From positions 1 to 33,407 of the forward strand of contig DLGQ01000111.1 in the NCBI GenBank assembly GCA_002482775.1: 33,407 nt of DNA, in the 5' to 3' direction. The notes beneath the pieces were generated by a model. That model ran no database searches. It was not told the origin of the DNA and worked only from the letters and a program-made list of their open reading frames with translations. Positions 21,636 to 30,460 of this stretch are shown in pieces (within the stretch, counting starts at the first letter, position 1; each line of letters opens with the position of its first letter). A program made the translations under genes and the position numbers. Source of the DNA: Flavobacteriales bacterium UBA7690 (lineage in GTDB: Bacteria; Bacteroidota; Bacteroidia; Flavobacteriales_F; PHOS-HE28).

Positions 21636-22923
21636 GGAGCAACGCGTTTCCGTCATGGACCAAGTGGATCGCCTTTCGGCGGGGCCGAAAAGTACGCAAG
21701 CGCTGCGCGTCGGCCGTACTGGCCTCCGCAGGGCCTCTCGCAGAGGAGCCTTTGGCGCATGGCTGCACCTAGCCGCGATCGTCATACTGCTAAGTGGAAC
21801 GTGGGGTGCCGCCCAAGCACAAACACCGGGCCGCGACCCCAACCGGATCCGCACGGTGGTGCTCGATGCGGGCCATGGCGGTAAGGATCCTGGCAACCTT
21901 GGTACCGGCCGATACAAGACCACCGAGAAGCACATCTCGCTCAATGTGGCCAAGCTGATCGGCAAGTACATCAACGAGACGTACCCCGATGTGAAGGTGA
22001 TCTACACGCGCGAGGACGACACCTTCATCGAACTGAAAGAGCGGTGCAATATCGCCAACCGGGCCAAGGCCGATGTCTTCATCAGTATCCACTGCAACGC
22101 CAACGACAGCAAGGATCCGCACGGGTGCGAGACGTATGTGATGGGTTTGCACAAGACCGAGGCCAACATGAAGGTGGCCCAGAAGGAGAACGCGGCCATA
22201 CTCTTGGAAGATGGCCACGAACTGAAGTACGATGGCTACGACCCCAAGGACCCCGAGAGCATCATCGCCCTCAGCCTGCGCCAGAACACCCATTTGGATC
22301 ATAGCCTTCTTCTTAGCGCCCTCATCCAAAGGCAGTTCAAAGAGCGTGTGGGCCGCCCGGACCGTGGGGTGAAACAAGCGGGATTCCTCGTCATCAGCTA
22401 TAACACCATGCCTAGCGTGCTGGTGGAACTCGGCTTCCTCACCAACGCCAACGAGGAAGACTACCTCCAAAAGGCCGAAGGGCAGGACTATATGGCCAGC
22501 GCCATCTACAGGGCCTTCAAGGAATACAAAGCCACCGTGGAGGGTACAGGATCCGCCCAGCCGGTGGCGGAAACACCCGTGGTGAAGCCCGATACCACGA
22601 AGAAAGAACCAGTGAAGGATCCGGTGAAGGAAGTGGTGAAGCAGGAACCCGAAGCCAGCTTGGTCTTCAAAGTGCAGATCGCCACCAGTAGCAAGCGTAT
22701 CGAGCTGAAGGCGAAGAACTTCAACGGGATCGAAGGCGTGCAAGAGAACCAGGGTTCCGGCATGTACAAATACACGGTGGGTTCCGAAACCACCTTGGCT
22801 TCAGCCCGTATCCTGCAGCAGGCCTGCAAAGACAAGGGGTATACCGAGTGTTTCATCGTGGCTTTCAAGAACGGGGAGCGTATTGCTCTAACGGATGCCC
22901 TTAAATTAGCCGAGGCCCACTAG
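21634..22923 (+). CDS. N-acetylmuramoyl-L-alanine amidase (Amidase_3) with SPOR-like tail
   Basis: A secreted zinc amidase that cuts the bond between MurNAc and the peptide in peptidoglycan, used in cell separation and turnover. From ATG 21634 it has 429 residues, with a signal segment (HLAAIVILLSGTWGAAQAQ, about 45-63). The Amidase_3 domain has zinc ligands in DAGHGG (His81), TTEKHISL and SIHCNAN, and the catalytic Glu in VELGFLTN. A Lys/Pro/Glu linker leads to a C-terminal domain (about 340-425, FKVQIATSSKRI...CFIVAFKNGERI) resembling SPOR, which binds denuded glycan. ATG 21655 is an equally possible start. The long charged stretch before the signal peptide is odd. First gene of a plus-strand operon with MlaD 18 nt downstream. 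Confidence 0.9.
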   Translation: MEQRVSVMDQVDRLSAGPKSTQALRVGRTGLRRASRRGAFGAWLHLAAIVILLSGTWGAAQAQTPGRDPNRIRTVVLDAGHGGKDPGNLGTGRYKTTEKHISLNVAKLIGKYINETYPDVKVIYTREDDTFIELKERCNIANRAKADVFISIHCNANDSKDPHGCETYVMGLHKTEANMKVAQKENAAILLEDGHELKYDGYDPKDPESIIALSLRQNTHLDHSLLLSALIQRQFKERVGRPDRGVKQAGFLVISYNTMPSVLVELGFLTNANEEDYLQKAEGQDYMASAIYRAFKEYKATVEGTGSAQPVAETPVVKPDTTKKEPVKDPVKEVVKQEPEASLVFKVQIATSSKRIELKAKNFNGIEGVQENQGSGMYKYTVGSETTLASARILQQACKDKGYTECFIVAFKNGERIALTDALKLAEAH

Positions 22924-22941
22924 GGCAAGAATTCGCACTGG

Positions 22942-23961
22942 ATGAAGATCAAACGAGAGTACTCCATCGCCGCACTGGTCCTTGGGGGCGTTGGGCTGCT
23001 CATTTTCGGGGTCAACTTCCTCAAAGGGCTGGATCTGTTCCAGAAGCGCAACGTCTACCACGCGGTGTACAACAACGTTGCGGGCATCACGGGCGCCAGT
23101 CCGGTCTATTACAACGGCTTCAAAGTGGGCCAGGTGATCAAGACCGACCTCATGCCCGATGGAACAGGCCACGTGGTGGTGAGCTTCCAGATCAACGAGG
23201 ACGCATTGGAGATCCCCAAGAACACCAAGGTGCAGATCTACAGCGCCGACCTCTTCAGCCGGGCCTTGCAGGTGGAGCTGGGCACCGGACCGTTAGCCGA
23301 AGCCGGCGATACGCTCATCGGCGATGTGCAACTGAGCCTGACCGATGCCGTGAGCGCCCAGATCGATCCGCTCAAAGCGAAAGCCGAGGGCATGATCTCC
23401 AAAGTGGATTCCGTCCTCAACGCCTTCCAGCAGATGCTGAACAAGAAGGCCATCGGCGACATCGATAGCAGCTTCACCAGCATCCGCGATGCGTTGGAAA
23501 GCCTCAGCAGTACCGCAGAAAGGTTGGATAAACTGGTGGCTGTGGAGAGCGTAACGCTCAGTGCAACACTGCGCAACCTGGAAACGGTGACCGGATCCCT
23601 CGCCCGCAACAGCGACGAGATGGACCACATCTTCACCAACCTGGATACGTTGACCACCGACCTCGCGAAAGGCCGCCTGCGCAAGATCATGGACGACATG
23701 GCCGTGGCCAGCAACGAGCTGAAGAAGGCGGCCACCGCCATCAGCAGCGGCGAAGGCACCATGGGCAAGTTGATGAAGGACGACAGCCTATACACCAACC
23801 TGAACAGCGCCAGCGCGGAGCTCGATCTGCTTTTGGAAGACCTACGAATGAACCCGAACCGCTACTTCAGTGTTTTCGGGAAGAAGGACCGGCTGCCGAA
23901 GTTGAGCGATGCCGACATCGACCGCATCGGCAAGGTCTTGGAAGAGGAAAAGAAGAAGTGA
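22942..23961 (+). CDS. MlaD/MCE family lipid-transport protein
   Basis: A 339-residue inner-membrane-anchored MCE protein. Residues 9-27 form one transmembrane helix, followed by the MCE/MlaD domain (about 37-115), with VYYNGFKVGQVIKTDL and KVQIYSADLFSRALQVELG as family segments. The remainder is long, helical and probably coiled coil (about 130-300), as in MCE proteins that make periplasm-spanning tubes. A charged tail ends in EEEKKK. MlaD-type proteins carry phospholipids between membranes with an MlaE permease and MlaF ATPase; neither is in the window. It sits between the amidase (18 nt) and the Fe-S protein (3 nt between stop and start), so it is translated from the same operon. Confidence 0.9.
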   Translation: MKIKREYSIAALVLGGVGLLIFGVNFLKGLDLFQKRNVYHAVYNNVAGITGASPVYYNGFKVGQVIKTDLMPDGTGHVVVSFQINEDALEIPKNTKVQIYSADLFSRALQVELGTGPLAEAGDTLIGDVQLSLTDAVSAQIDPLKAKAEGMISKVDSVLNAFQQMLNKKAIGDIDSSFTSIRDALESLSSTAERLDKLVAVESVTLSATLRNLETVTGSLARNSDEMDHIFTNLDTLTTDLAKGRLRKIMDDMAVASNELKKAATAISSGEGTMGKLMKDDSLYTNLNSASAELDLLLEDLRMNPNRYFSVFGKKDRLPKLSDADIDRIGKVLEEEKKK

Positions 23962-23964
23962 CCC

Positions 23965-25296
23965 ATGGGCATCGGCAGCATCATCTTCATCGTACTGGTC
24001 GCTGCCGCATCGTGGCTCTTCGCGCGCAACATCATGCGCGTGCGCCGCAACATCCTCCTGGGGAAGGATGAAGTGATCAACGACCGCCAACCCGAACGCT
24101 GGGCGGTGATGACGCGTGTGGCGCTGGGCCAAAGCAAGATGGTGGTGCGCCCCATCGCGGGTTTCCTGCACATCATCGTGTACGCCGGTTTCGTCATCAT
24201 CAACATCGAAGTGCTGGAGATCATCATCGATGGCATCTTCGGAACGCACCGGGTGCTCTCGTTCATGGGCGGCTTCTACGACTTCCTCATCGGCAGCTTC
24301 GAGTGGCTTGCGCTAGGCGTTTGGGTGGCCTGCGTCATCTTCCTGGTGCGCCGCAACATCATCAAGTTGAAACGCTTCGTTCAGAAGGAACTGGACGGAT
24401 GGCCGAAGAGCGATGCCAATCTCATCCTGTTCACCGAGATCGCTCTGATGAGCGCCTTTCTGCTGATGAACGCCGCCGACTGGTCGTTGCAACAACAAGG
24501 GGCGGAGCATTACGTGAAGGCAGGCGCATTTCCGGTCAGCAGTGCGTTGGCGGGACTGTTCAACCTCTCCACAGCTGCACCTTCCACACTGATCCTCATC
24601 GAACGCATCTGCTGGTGGTTCCACATCATCGGCATCTTGGCGTTCCTGAATTACTTGCCCTACAGCAAGCATCTGCACATCCTGCTGGCCTTCCCCAACG
24701 TGTGGTACAGCAAGCTGAAGCCGAAGACGGAGATCGCCAACATGGAGCGTGTCACCGGTGAAGTGAAGAGCATGCTGGATCCGAGCATTCCGCCGCCAGC
24801 GCCTGCGCCAACGCATACCGTCGCCGGTCACGAGGTGGCCGATCGTTTCGGAGCGAAGGATGTGTTCGACCTCAGTTGGAAGAGCCTGATGGATGCCTAC
24901 AGTTGCACCGAGTGCGGCCGTTGCACCAGCGAATGTCCGGCGAACATCACCGGCAAACTGCTGAGCCCGCGCAAGATCATGATGGATACCCGCGACCGCA
25001 TGGAGGAAGTGGGCAAGGTCATCGACGCCAAAGGCAAGTGGGAAGATGACGGAAAGAGCCTGCACACCCGCATCACCGACGAAGAACTGTGGGCCTGCAC
25101 AACCTGCAACGCCTGCACGCAAGCCTGCCCGGTCAACATCGATCCGGTCAACATCATCATGGAGATGCGCCGCTACCTGGTGATGGAAGAGAGCAAGACA
25201 CGCCCCGCGCTCACCGGCATGTTCAACAACGTTGAGAACAACGGAGCACCATGGGCGTTCGGGCCTGATCGGCGACTGGAATGGACACAGGAATAG
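23965..25296 (+). CDS. Membrane Fe-S oxidoreductase, HdrC-like dicluster
   Basis: A 443-residue protein with an N-terminal membrane part (helices near 3-20, 65-89, 107-128, 152-171, 207-230) and a cytoplasmic Fe-S part. Two [4Fe-4S] motifs are visible: CTECGRCTSEC (Cys314, 317, 320, 324) and CTTCNACTQAC (Cys378, 381, 384, 388), each followed by Pro. The layout resembles a fusion of a NarI/HdrE-like membrane subunit with an HdrC-like ferredoxin, and it likely passes electrons between quinone and the downstream CCG-domain protein. Physiological donor and acceptor are unknown. It starts 3 nt after the MlaD stop. In Bacteroidota this gene is usually directly followed by the HdrB-like gene; here 131 bp of repeat lie between. 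Confidence 0.9.
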   Translation: MGIGSIIFIVLVAAASWLFARNIMRVRRNILLGKDEVINDRQPERWAVMTRVALGQSKMVVRPIAGFLHIIVYAGFVIINIEVLEIIIDGIFGTHRVLSFMGGFYDFLIGSFEWLALGVWVACVIFLVRRNIIKLKRFVQKELDGWPKSDANLILFTEIALMSAFLLMNAADWSLQQQGAEHYVKAGAFPVSSALAGLFNLSTAAPSTLILIERICWWFHIIGILAFLNYLPYSKHLHILLAFPNVWYSKLKPKTEIANMERVTGEVKSMLDPSIPPPAPAPTHTVAGHEVADRFGAKDVFDLSWKSLMDAYSCTECGRCTSECPANITGKLLSPRKIMMDTRDRMEEVGKVIDAKGKWEDDGKSLHTRITDEELWACTTCNACTQACPVNIDPVNIIMEMRRYLVMEESKTRPALTGMFNNVENNGAPWAFGPDRRLEWTQE

Positions 25297-25300
25297 TGCG

Positions 25301-25425
25301 AATTCTCAATGTTCAATGTGCAACACTCAACGATCAATGGAATGCCTCCTTGGTGGTCGAGTGCTTGCGTCGGCAGTGTATTTCCATTGAGCATTGAAGA
25401 TCGAGAATTGAACATTGAACATTCC
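25301..25425. repeat. CAATGTTCAAT-type inverted repeat between the Fe-S genes
   Basis: AT-rich arms (25301-25344 and 25382-25425) pair imperfectly. The outer AATGTTCAATG (25308-25318) matches CATTGAACATT (25413-25423), and the inner TCAATGGAA (25334-25342) matches TTCCATTGA (25382-25390). Within each arm the word TTCAATG recurs. It fills almost the whole gap and ends 2 nt before the next ATG. It resembles small non-coding palindromic elements or simple repeats scattered in Bacteroidota genomes. Confidence 0.7.
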
Positions 25426-25427
25426 CC

Positions 25428-26219
25428 ATGAGCCAGTCCCTCTCCATCCGCACCATGGCCGAATTCGCTGCCGCAGGCGAAGTGCCCGAAGTATTGTTCT
25501 GGGTGGGCTGTGCTGGTTCGTTCGATGATCGCGCAAAGAAGATCACCAAGGCTTTCGTACGCATCCTCAACGCGGCCAAGGTCAAGTTCGCGATCCTCGG
25601 TCAGGAAGAGACCTGCACGGGTGATCCCGCGCGCCGCGCAGGCAACGAGTTCCTGTTCCAGATGCAGGCCTTGCAGAACGTGACCGTGCTGAACGGTTAT
25701 GGCGTGAAGCGTATCGTCACTGCCTGCCCGCACTGTTTCAACACATTGAAGAATGAATACCCGGCGCTGGGTGGCACTTATGAAGTGTTGCACCACACGC
25801 AGTTCATCAATGCACTGATGAAGGAAGGCCGCATCAAGGTGGAAGGCGGCAGCTTCAAAGGCAAACGCATCACCTTCCACGACCCGTGTTACTTGGGCCG
25901 AGGTAACAACGAGTACGAAGCACCACGCGAAGTGCTGTTGAAGTTGGATGCCGCGCTGGTGGAACTGAAGCGCAGCAAGCAGAACGGCCTATGCTGCGGT
26001 GCCGGTGGCGCACAGATGTTCAAGGAAGCAGAGCCCGGCACGCGCGAAGTGAACATCGAACGCAGCGAAGAAGCATTGGCCGCCGAACCACAAGTGATCG
26101 CCGCCGGTTGCCCGTTCTGCAACACCATGTTGACGGATGGTGTGAAGCATTTCAACAAGGAAGGCGAGGTGAAGGTGATGGACATCGCAGAATTGATCGC
26201 GGCCGCCAACGACCTGTAG
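25428..26219 (+). CDS. HdrB-like CCG-domain Fe-S protein
   Basis: A 263-residue cytoplasmic protein with two cysteine-rich (CCG) domains of the heterodisulfide reductase B/GlpC/LutA kind. Cys residues include Cys28 (WVGCAGSFDD), Cys63, Cys100 and Cys103 (CPHCFNTL), Cys154 (HDPCYLGR), Cys189-190 (GLCCGAGGAQM), and Cys228 and Cys231 (CPFCNTML), the usual ligands for a noncubane [4Fe-4S] cluster. With the preceding membrane protein it probably forms a two-subunit electron-transfer module; the substrate is unknown. No SD site is seen, and the upstream 120 bp is a palindromic repeat. The gene ends 33 bp from a convergent glycosyltransferase-like gene. Confidence 0.92.
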   Translation: MSQSLSIRTMAEFAAAGEVPEVLFWVGCAGSFDDRAKKITKAFVRILNAAKVKFAILGQEETCTGDPARRAGNEFLFQMQALQNVTVLNGYGVKRIVTACPHCFNTLKNEYPALGGTYEVLHHTQFINALMKEGRIKVEGGSFKGKRITFHDPCYLGRGNNEYEAPREVLLKLDAALVELKRSKQNGLCCGAGGAQMFKEAEPGTREVNIERSEEALAAEPQVIAAGCPFCNTMLTDGVKHFNKEGEVKVMDIAELIAAANDL

Positions 26220-26252
26220 GGGCGACTTTCGTTGGTCCATTTCACCATTCTT

Positions 26253-27731
26253 TCACGGCAATGAATAGCGGTAGGCATGTGCACCGCTCACATGGTATTC
26301 CATGCTCCGCTTGTTCCCCAACGAGTCCCAGTGTGCGATGATCGACCTTGCCTCCACAACGCGTAGGTCGGTGATGAGGAACCAGAACGGGCCATGCGTA
26401 TCTCCGATATCGCGCAAGTAACGATCAGGGTCGGTGCGCTCCCGTTCAAGGTCCACATAGCGAACAGGATCGTATCCCCTTTGCTTGTCGTAGTACCGGA
26501 AGATCGGCCCCGCCCCTGGGTCCACAAACACCTTGTCGTGCATACCTGCGTTCGCTTCAATGAAGTCCAGGCAGAGTTTCACTTCTTGCCGATCCATGGG
26601 ATATCCGCTGTGCAGGAAAGCCACAGCGAATAACACCAGCGTAAGCGGAGCGAATTTCCAAGAAGGATGCTGAACACCAAGGAGCAGGTGATGGACCATC
26701 CTGAAGCCCTCTGCGCAGATGAGCGCGAAGGCCGGGATCACGTAAAGGAGGAGACGCGTATCGAACGGATAGACATGGAGGATCGCCAGTGACAGATGGA
26801 GCAAAGCGGGCATGACTAGAAGTACGAGCAACGCGCGTTGACCAGTTCGCAGCCACGAGAATATGCCGAGGGCCGTGAGGATCACCAGTACGTAAGCACC
26901 GATGATCCCGAATGGCAGGAGCCGGTGGAATACCATGTAGGCCCTGCCGTACAATGCGGTGTAGAAAGTGGGTGAGAACGGATCGTTCGGGAGCAATCCT
27001 CCTGCGGAGAGCCAGAAACTGCGCAGGGGATCCTGTGCGGGATGGTCGTGAACCGCCACGATATAGTACAATGCGAAGTTCGTGCACCAGATACAGGCCC
27101 AGAACAGGAACGGGCGGAGGGAGTACCCCATCACCGTGTTGCTTCGATAGCGTGAGGAGAGGATGGATGCCAAAGCCGCGACCACCACGATGGGTGTTAT
27201 ACTGGAGAACCAGATGGAGATCACGGCGACCGCGCCGAGCGCATGGGTGCCGCGCCCGTGGGAGATGTATCGGAGCACAAGCAGCGTGATCACCATGGCC
27301 ACGGCCACATCGCCCATGTACTGTTTGGCCTCGCTGGCGTAATAGATCAAGTTGCCATTGAACACGAACAGCGATACGGCGAAGATGCGAGCGCCACTAT
27401 CGTGGAAGACGGAACGCGTGATCCGGAGAAAGGCGAACGAACCCACCAAGTAGCTCAGCAGGGGTACGATGCGAAAACCCGCATCCGTGCCCGGTAGTAG
27501 TTCACTGAACGCCTTTTCCAACACCAGGAAAAGGAATGGTGCTACCTGGTCATCATTCAACGGCCGCATCAATTCCGGAATACTTCGGTCCAGGATGTTC
27601 AGTGCCAGAAAAGCTTCATCGGTCCAAAGACCACGATCATGCAAGAACTGGCCTACCGCAAGCACCACGCCGAGGAGTGTCAGCAGCAGAGGGAGTTTGC
27701 CCAACAGTGGAGCGGGTCGGGCAGGATTCAT
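26253..27731 (-). CDS. GT-C-type membrane glycosyltransferase-like protein (copy 1)
   Basis: A 492-residue polytopic membrane protein with roughly ten hydrophobic segments. After the first helix, the segment GLWTDEAFLALNI carries the Asp-Glu pair typical of GT39/ArnT/PMT-like GT-C enzymes, which transfer sugars from polyprenyl-phosphate donors on the periplasmic side. A soluble C-terminal part (about 385-492, starting near LDFIEANAGMHDKVFVDPG) resembles the periplasmic domain of such proteins. The acceptor is unknown. The start at 27731 (MNPARPAPLLGKLPLLL) places the first helix directly at the N-terminus. Its paralogue is at 28405-29898 on the same strand. Whether it is catalytically active cannot be told. 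Confidence 0.75.
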   Translation of the reverse strand: MNPARPAPLLGKLPLLLTLLGVVLAVGQFLHDRGLWTDEAFLALNILDRSIPELMRPLNDDQVAPFLFLVLEKAFSELLPGTDAGFRIVPLLSYLVGSFAFLRITRSVFHDSGARIFAVSLFVFNGNLIYYASEAKQYMGDVAVAMVITLLVLRYISHGRGTHALGAVAVISIWFSSITPIVVVAALASILSSRYRSNTVMGYSLRPFLFWACIWCTNFALYYIVAVHDHPAQDPLRSFWLSAGGLLPNDPFSPTFYTALYGRAYMVFHRLLPFGIIGAYVLVILTALGIFSWLRTGQRALLVLLVMPALLHLSLAILHVYPFDTRLLLYVIPAFALICAEGFRMVHHLLLGVQHPSWKFAPLTLVLFAVAFLHSGYPMDRQEVKLCLDFIEANAGMHDKVFVDPGAGPIFRYYDKQRGYDPVRYVDLERERTDPDRYLRDIGDTHGPFWFLITDLRVVEARSIIAHWDSLGNKRSMEYHVSGAHAYRYSLP

Positions 27732-27892
27732 GTCACCTCAAGTGAACAAGTCAGGAAAGATAACGAGCCCGATGTATCGATCCAGACGGCTGCTGGGCAG
27801 CGTATATCGGGGTAGCTGCGTCCTGCTCTCAAGAGGCACCGGCCCAAGTCCTACCTTGCGGACCTCCTGTTGAACGAACTGTGTGACCGATC

Positions 27893-28396
27893 ATGACCGC
27901 GACAGCCATCTCACCTGCTAAACGCCTCATCGACCTGCCTGATCACGCCCGCGTCTGGGTTTACAAGACCGCACGCGACCTGAGCCAAGCCGAGCAGAAC
28001 CTCGTACGCGACCGAGGGGCATCATTCACCAGCACATGGGCCGCGCACGGTGCACCGTTGGATGCCGCCATTGAGGTGTTGCATGATCGATTCGTAGTGG
28101 TGGCGGTGGACGAAGAACAGGCCATGGCCAGCGGCTGCAGCATCGATAAGAGCGTCGGTTTCATCAAGCAGTTGGAGCATGATCTCAACCTGATGCTCAC
28201 TGACCGGATGATCGTGGTGTACGAAGCTGATGGCCGCATCACGAGTTGCCGATTGCAGGATCTCCCACACCTCCTGAAAGATGGTGTGATCTCAGCGGAT
28301 TCGATCGTGTATGACGACCTTGTCCCAACCGTAGGTGAGTTGCGCACCCGGTTCCGTGTGCCGATGAGAAGCACTTGGCTGGAGCGTTATCTCTAA
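27893..28396 (+). CDS. Conserved Bacteroidota protein often labelled 'ABC transporter ATPase'
   Basis: A 167-residue soluble protein with no Walker motifs, so the database label 'ABC transporter ATPase' used for its relatives is almost certainly wrong. Recognisable blocks are RVWVYKTARDLSQAEQ (20-35), TSTWAAHGAPL, DRFVVVAVDEE, the highly conserved ASGCSIDKSVGFIKQLE (about 79-95), DRMIVVYE, and VYDDLVPTVGELRTRF...STWLERYL. In other Bacteroidota this gene often sits close to the amidase/MlaD/Fe-S genes, as it does here with one extra gene between. Function is unknown. Start ATG 27893; it ends 9 bp before the convergent glycosyltransferase-like gene. Confidence 0.82.
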   Translation: MTATAISPAKRLIDLPDHARVWVYKTARDLSQAEQNLVRDRGASFTSTWAAHGAPLDAAIEVLHDRFVVVAVDEEQAMASGCSIDKSVGFIKQLEHDLNLMLTDRMIVVYEADGRITSCRLQDLPHLLKDGVISADSIVYDDLVPTVGELRTRFRVPMRSTWLERYL

Positions 28397-28404
28397 CATC
28401 AACT

Positions 28405-29898
28405 TCAAGGAAGCTGGTAGCGGTAGGCATATCCGCTCCGCGCCACGCATTGGTCCGTTGGGGTAAGTCCTTTCTTCTCCAATGCAGCGATGATACTATT
28501 GGAGTCACGCTTGCGCATATGTGTGAACACGAACCAGGTGGGTCCATGTTGTGAAAGCGCATCGGCGAGGTACTTCTCGGGGTCGTCCCGCGCAGGGGCG
28601 AAGCGTACCGTTCCGGGCAGATCGAACTTCCCGATCAAAGCGTAATACGTGAATGCAGGCTTCGCCCCGATGTCCACGTAGACGACATCCGCAGGTTCCG
28701 CATGCTCTGCGATATACGCGAGGCATGGCTTTATCTCCTGCTTCCCACGCGGGAAACCCTTGCGTAGGAAAGGATAAGCAAGCACTATCGGGATCAGGGT
28801 CAATGCCAAAGGGCGGCGTGCAAGCGCATCCAACTTCGGCCACCGCTGCATGATCCGTTGCACCCCATACGCAGCCACCACGATGAAGCAGGGGATCAGG
28901 TACAACAGCATTCTGGTCTCGAACGGATAGAAGTGAAGGATGGCCAGGAGGAGATGGACCACCACGGGAAGGAGGAATAGCAACAGTAGCCTGCGTGGCC
29001 CGGAGAACGCCAGGCCGAAGCACCCGATCAGCCAGAACAGCGGCAACGGGTAGATGTTCTTCACCCCATAGGGCAGGAGTAGGGTGAATACATGATGTGC
29101 CCGATCCCACAAGGCGTTGTAGAACCGAACGGTGAACGGATCGTTGGGAAGCAACCCGTTCGCATCAAGCCAGAAACGCTGCATCAAAGCCCGTGTCGGA
29201 TGATCATGCACCACACTGGCGTAGTAGAGCATGAACATGATGCACCAACCGACGCACCATAGTAGCATCGGCCTGATCCAAGCGCGATCGTTCCCGCCCT
29301 CCCGCCAGCGATGATGGACAACGTAGCCGAATGCCGATAGCACGATGATCGGTGTAACGCTGGAGAACCAGATCGCTACCAACGAAATGACACCCAGCCT
29401 GTGCAACCCTCGGCGGTCGGTGGTGTATTCCAAGGTCCACCAGAAGATGATGCAGCACACCGCAAGGTCGCCCATGTACTGTTTCACCTCGCTCGCGTAG
29501 AAGATCAGGTTCGTATTGAAGGCGAACAGCGAAAGAGCAAGCACTTGGATGGCGGCATGCTGGAAAAGATGCAGCACGATCCGGAAGAAGGCGAACGCAC
29601 CAGCGGCATAACACAGCAAGGGCAGGATACGCAGACCGTATTCGCTGTTCGGTACCAGCGAGGTGAAGGCTTTTTCCAGAAGCAGGAACAGGATCGGGGC
29701 CACTTGGTTATCATCCAATGGACGGAGGAGACCCAGTGGATCCCGCGTTACGATGTTCAACGCGAGCATCGCTTCGTCCACCCACAGGCTGCGACCATGG
29801 AGGAACTGGACCAAGGCCAGCAACAACCCACAGGCCAGCACCGCAGGGGGGATCCGGGAAGACCACCGTGTGGAAGGCACCGTGCTGTTCAGCGACAT
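28405..29898 (-). CDS. GT-C-type membrane glycosyltransferase-like protein (copy 2)
   Basis: A 497-residue paralogue of 26253-27731. The two share HGRSLWVDEAMLALNI (DRGLWTDEAFLALNI in copy 1), RPLDDNQVAPILFLLLEKAF, and a C-terminal periplasmic-looking domain ending GYAYRYQLP (HAYRYSLP in copy 1). About ten membrane helices. The Asp-Glu pair of the first periplasmic loop is present, as expected of GT39-like enzymes. The frame is open to 30222, but ATG 29898 (MSLNSTVPS) puts the first helix close to the start and matches copy 1, and the longer version would overlap the divergent gene at 30053. Sugar and acceptor are unknown; the neighbouring CotH operon might suggest a surface-protein context. 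Confidence 0.75.
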   Translation of the reverse strand: MSLNSTVPSTRWSSRIPPAVLACGLLLALVQFLHGRSLWVDEAMLALNIVTRDPLGLLRPLDDNQVAPILFLLLEKAFTSLVPNSEYGLRILPLLCYAAGAFAFFRIVLHLFQHAAIQVLALSLFAFNTNLIFYASEVKQYMGDLAVCCIIFWWTLEYTTDRRGLHRLGVISLVAIWFSSVTPIIVLSAFGYVVHHRWREGGNDRAWIRPMLLWCVGWCIMFMLYYASVVHDHPTRALMQRFWLDANGLLPNDPFTVRFYNALWDRAHHVFTLLLPYGVKNIYPLPLFWLIGCFGLAFSGPRRLLLLFLLPVVVHLLLAILHFYPFETRMLLYLIPCFIVVAAYGVQRIMQRWPKLDALARRPLALTLIPIVLAYPFLRKGFPRGKQEIKPCLAYIAEHAEPADVVYVDIGAKPAFTYYALIGKFDLPGTVRFAPARDDPEKYLADALSQHGPTWFVFTHMRKRDSNSIIAALEKKGLTPTDQCVARSGYAYRYQLP

Positions 29899-30052
29899 CG
29901 CGGGTAAGGTAATGCGTTGCTCGGGTAGAGCATGGAAGCCTGGCAACCAGTACCGGCGATACAGCTTTGCCCAACGCACTATTGAAAACTCCTGGTACAA
30001 GGGCAGTGGATCTGGTGCAGCGGTGCCCACCTTCGGCGCAACGATCCTCTCC

Positions 30053-30460
30053 ATGCGCAGCGAATCCGAACGGTGGACCGGTGCCCTCCTGCACGGTTGG
30101 GTTGAATTGCTCACGCTTTTCGGCATGCTGTTCTTTGCGCTCGTCCTCATCGGCTGGTGCTGGAACCGTGGTCTCCGGCCATCCGATCGCCCGAGCATTG
30201 TGCCGTGGCCACTGCTGGTCACGGGGTACGCATTGGCGTTGCTCTTGCGTCATTTCAATGAAGGGCTGTGGCCACCGCTCATCATCGCAACAGGTGTCAT
30301 CGTTGCAGGTGTCATCGCCCGTGTGGGAAGCCATCGCGGGTTGTGGATCCCGGTGATGCTCCTCGCTGCGTTCCTCGGCTTGGGCTACAACCTCAGCTTC
30401 GCTCTACTTTCCGTGGTGATCATGCTGGTCCTGTTGCTCAGCGCAGGGCGCGACCGATGA
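30053..30460 (+). CDS. Small polytopic membrane protein upstream of CotH gene
   Basis: A 135-residue hydrophobic protein with about four to five membrane helices (segments near 12-30, 44-57, 64-85, 94-130). I chose ATG 30053 (MRSESERWTG) because the longer frame back to 29663 overlaps the divergent glycosyltransferase-like gene and has no protein-like features. Its TGA overlaps the ATG of the CotH-family gene (ATGA), so the two are translationally coupled. CotH genes in bacteria often occur with small membrane proteins, but I do not recognise this family. Function unknown. Confidence 0.65.
   Translation: MRSESERWTGALLHGWVELLTLFGMLFFALVLIGWCWNRGLRPSDRPSIVPWPLLVTGYALALLLRHFNEGLWPPLIIATGVIVAGVIARVGSHRGLWIPVMLLAAFLGLGYNLSFALLSVVIMLVLLLSAGRDR

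Noticed and set aside
19602..21884. 760-codon plus-strand open frame
   Set aside because: It lies antisense to lptD, is rich in His/Arg/Val/Glu as expected of a GC-biased shadow frame, and has no domain. The lptD reading has a signal peptide and family features.
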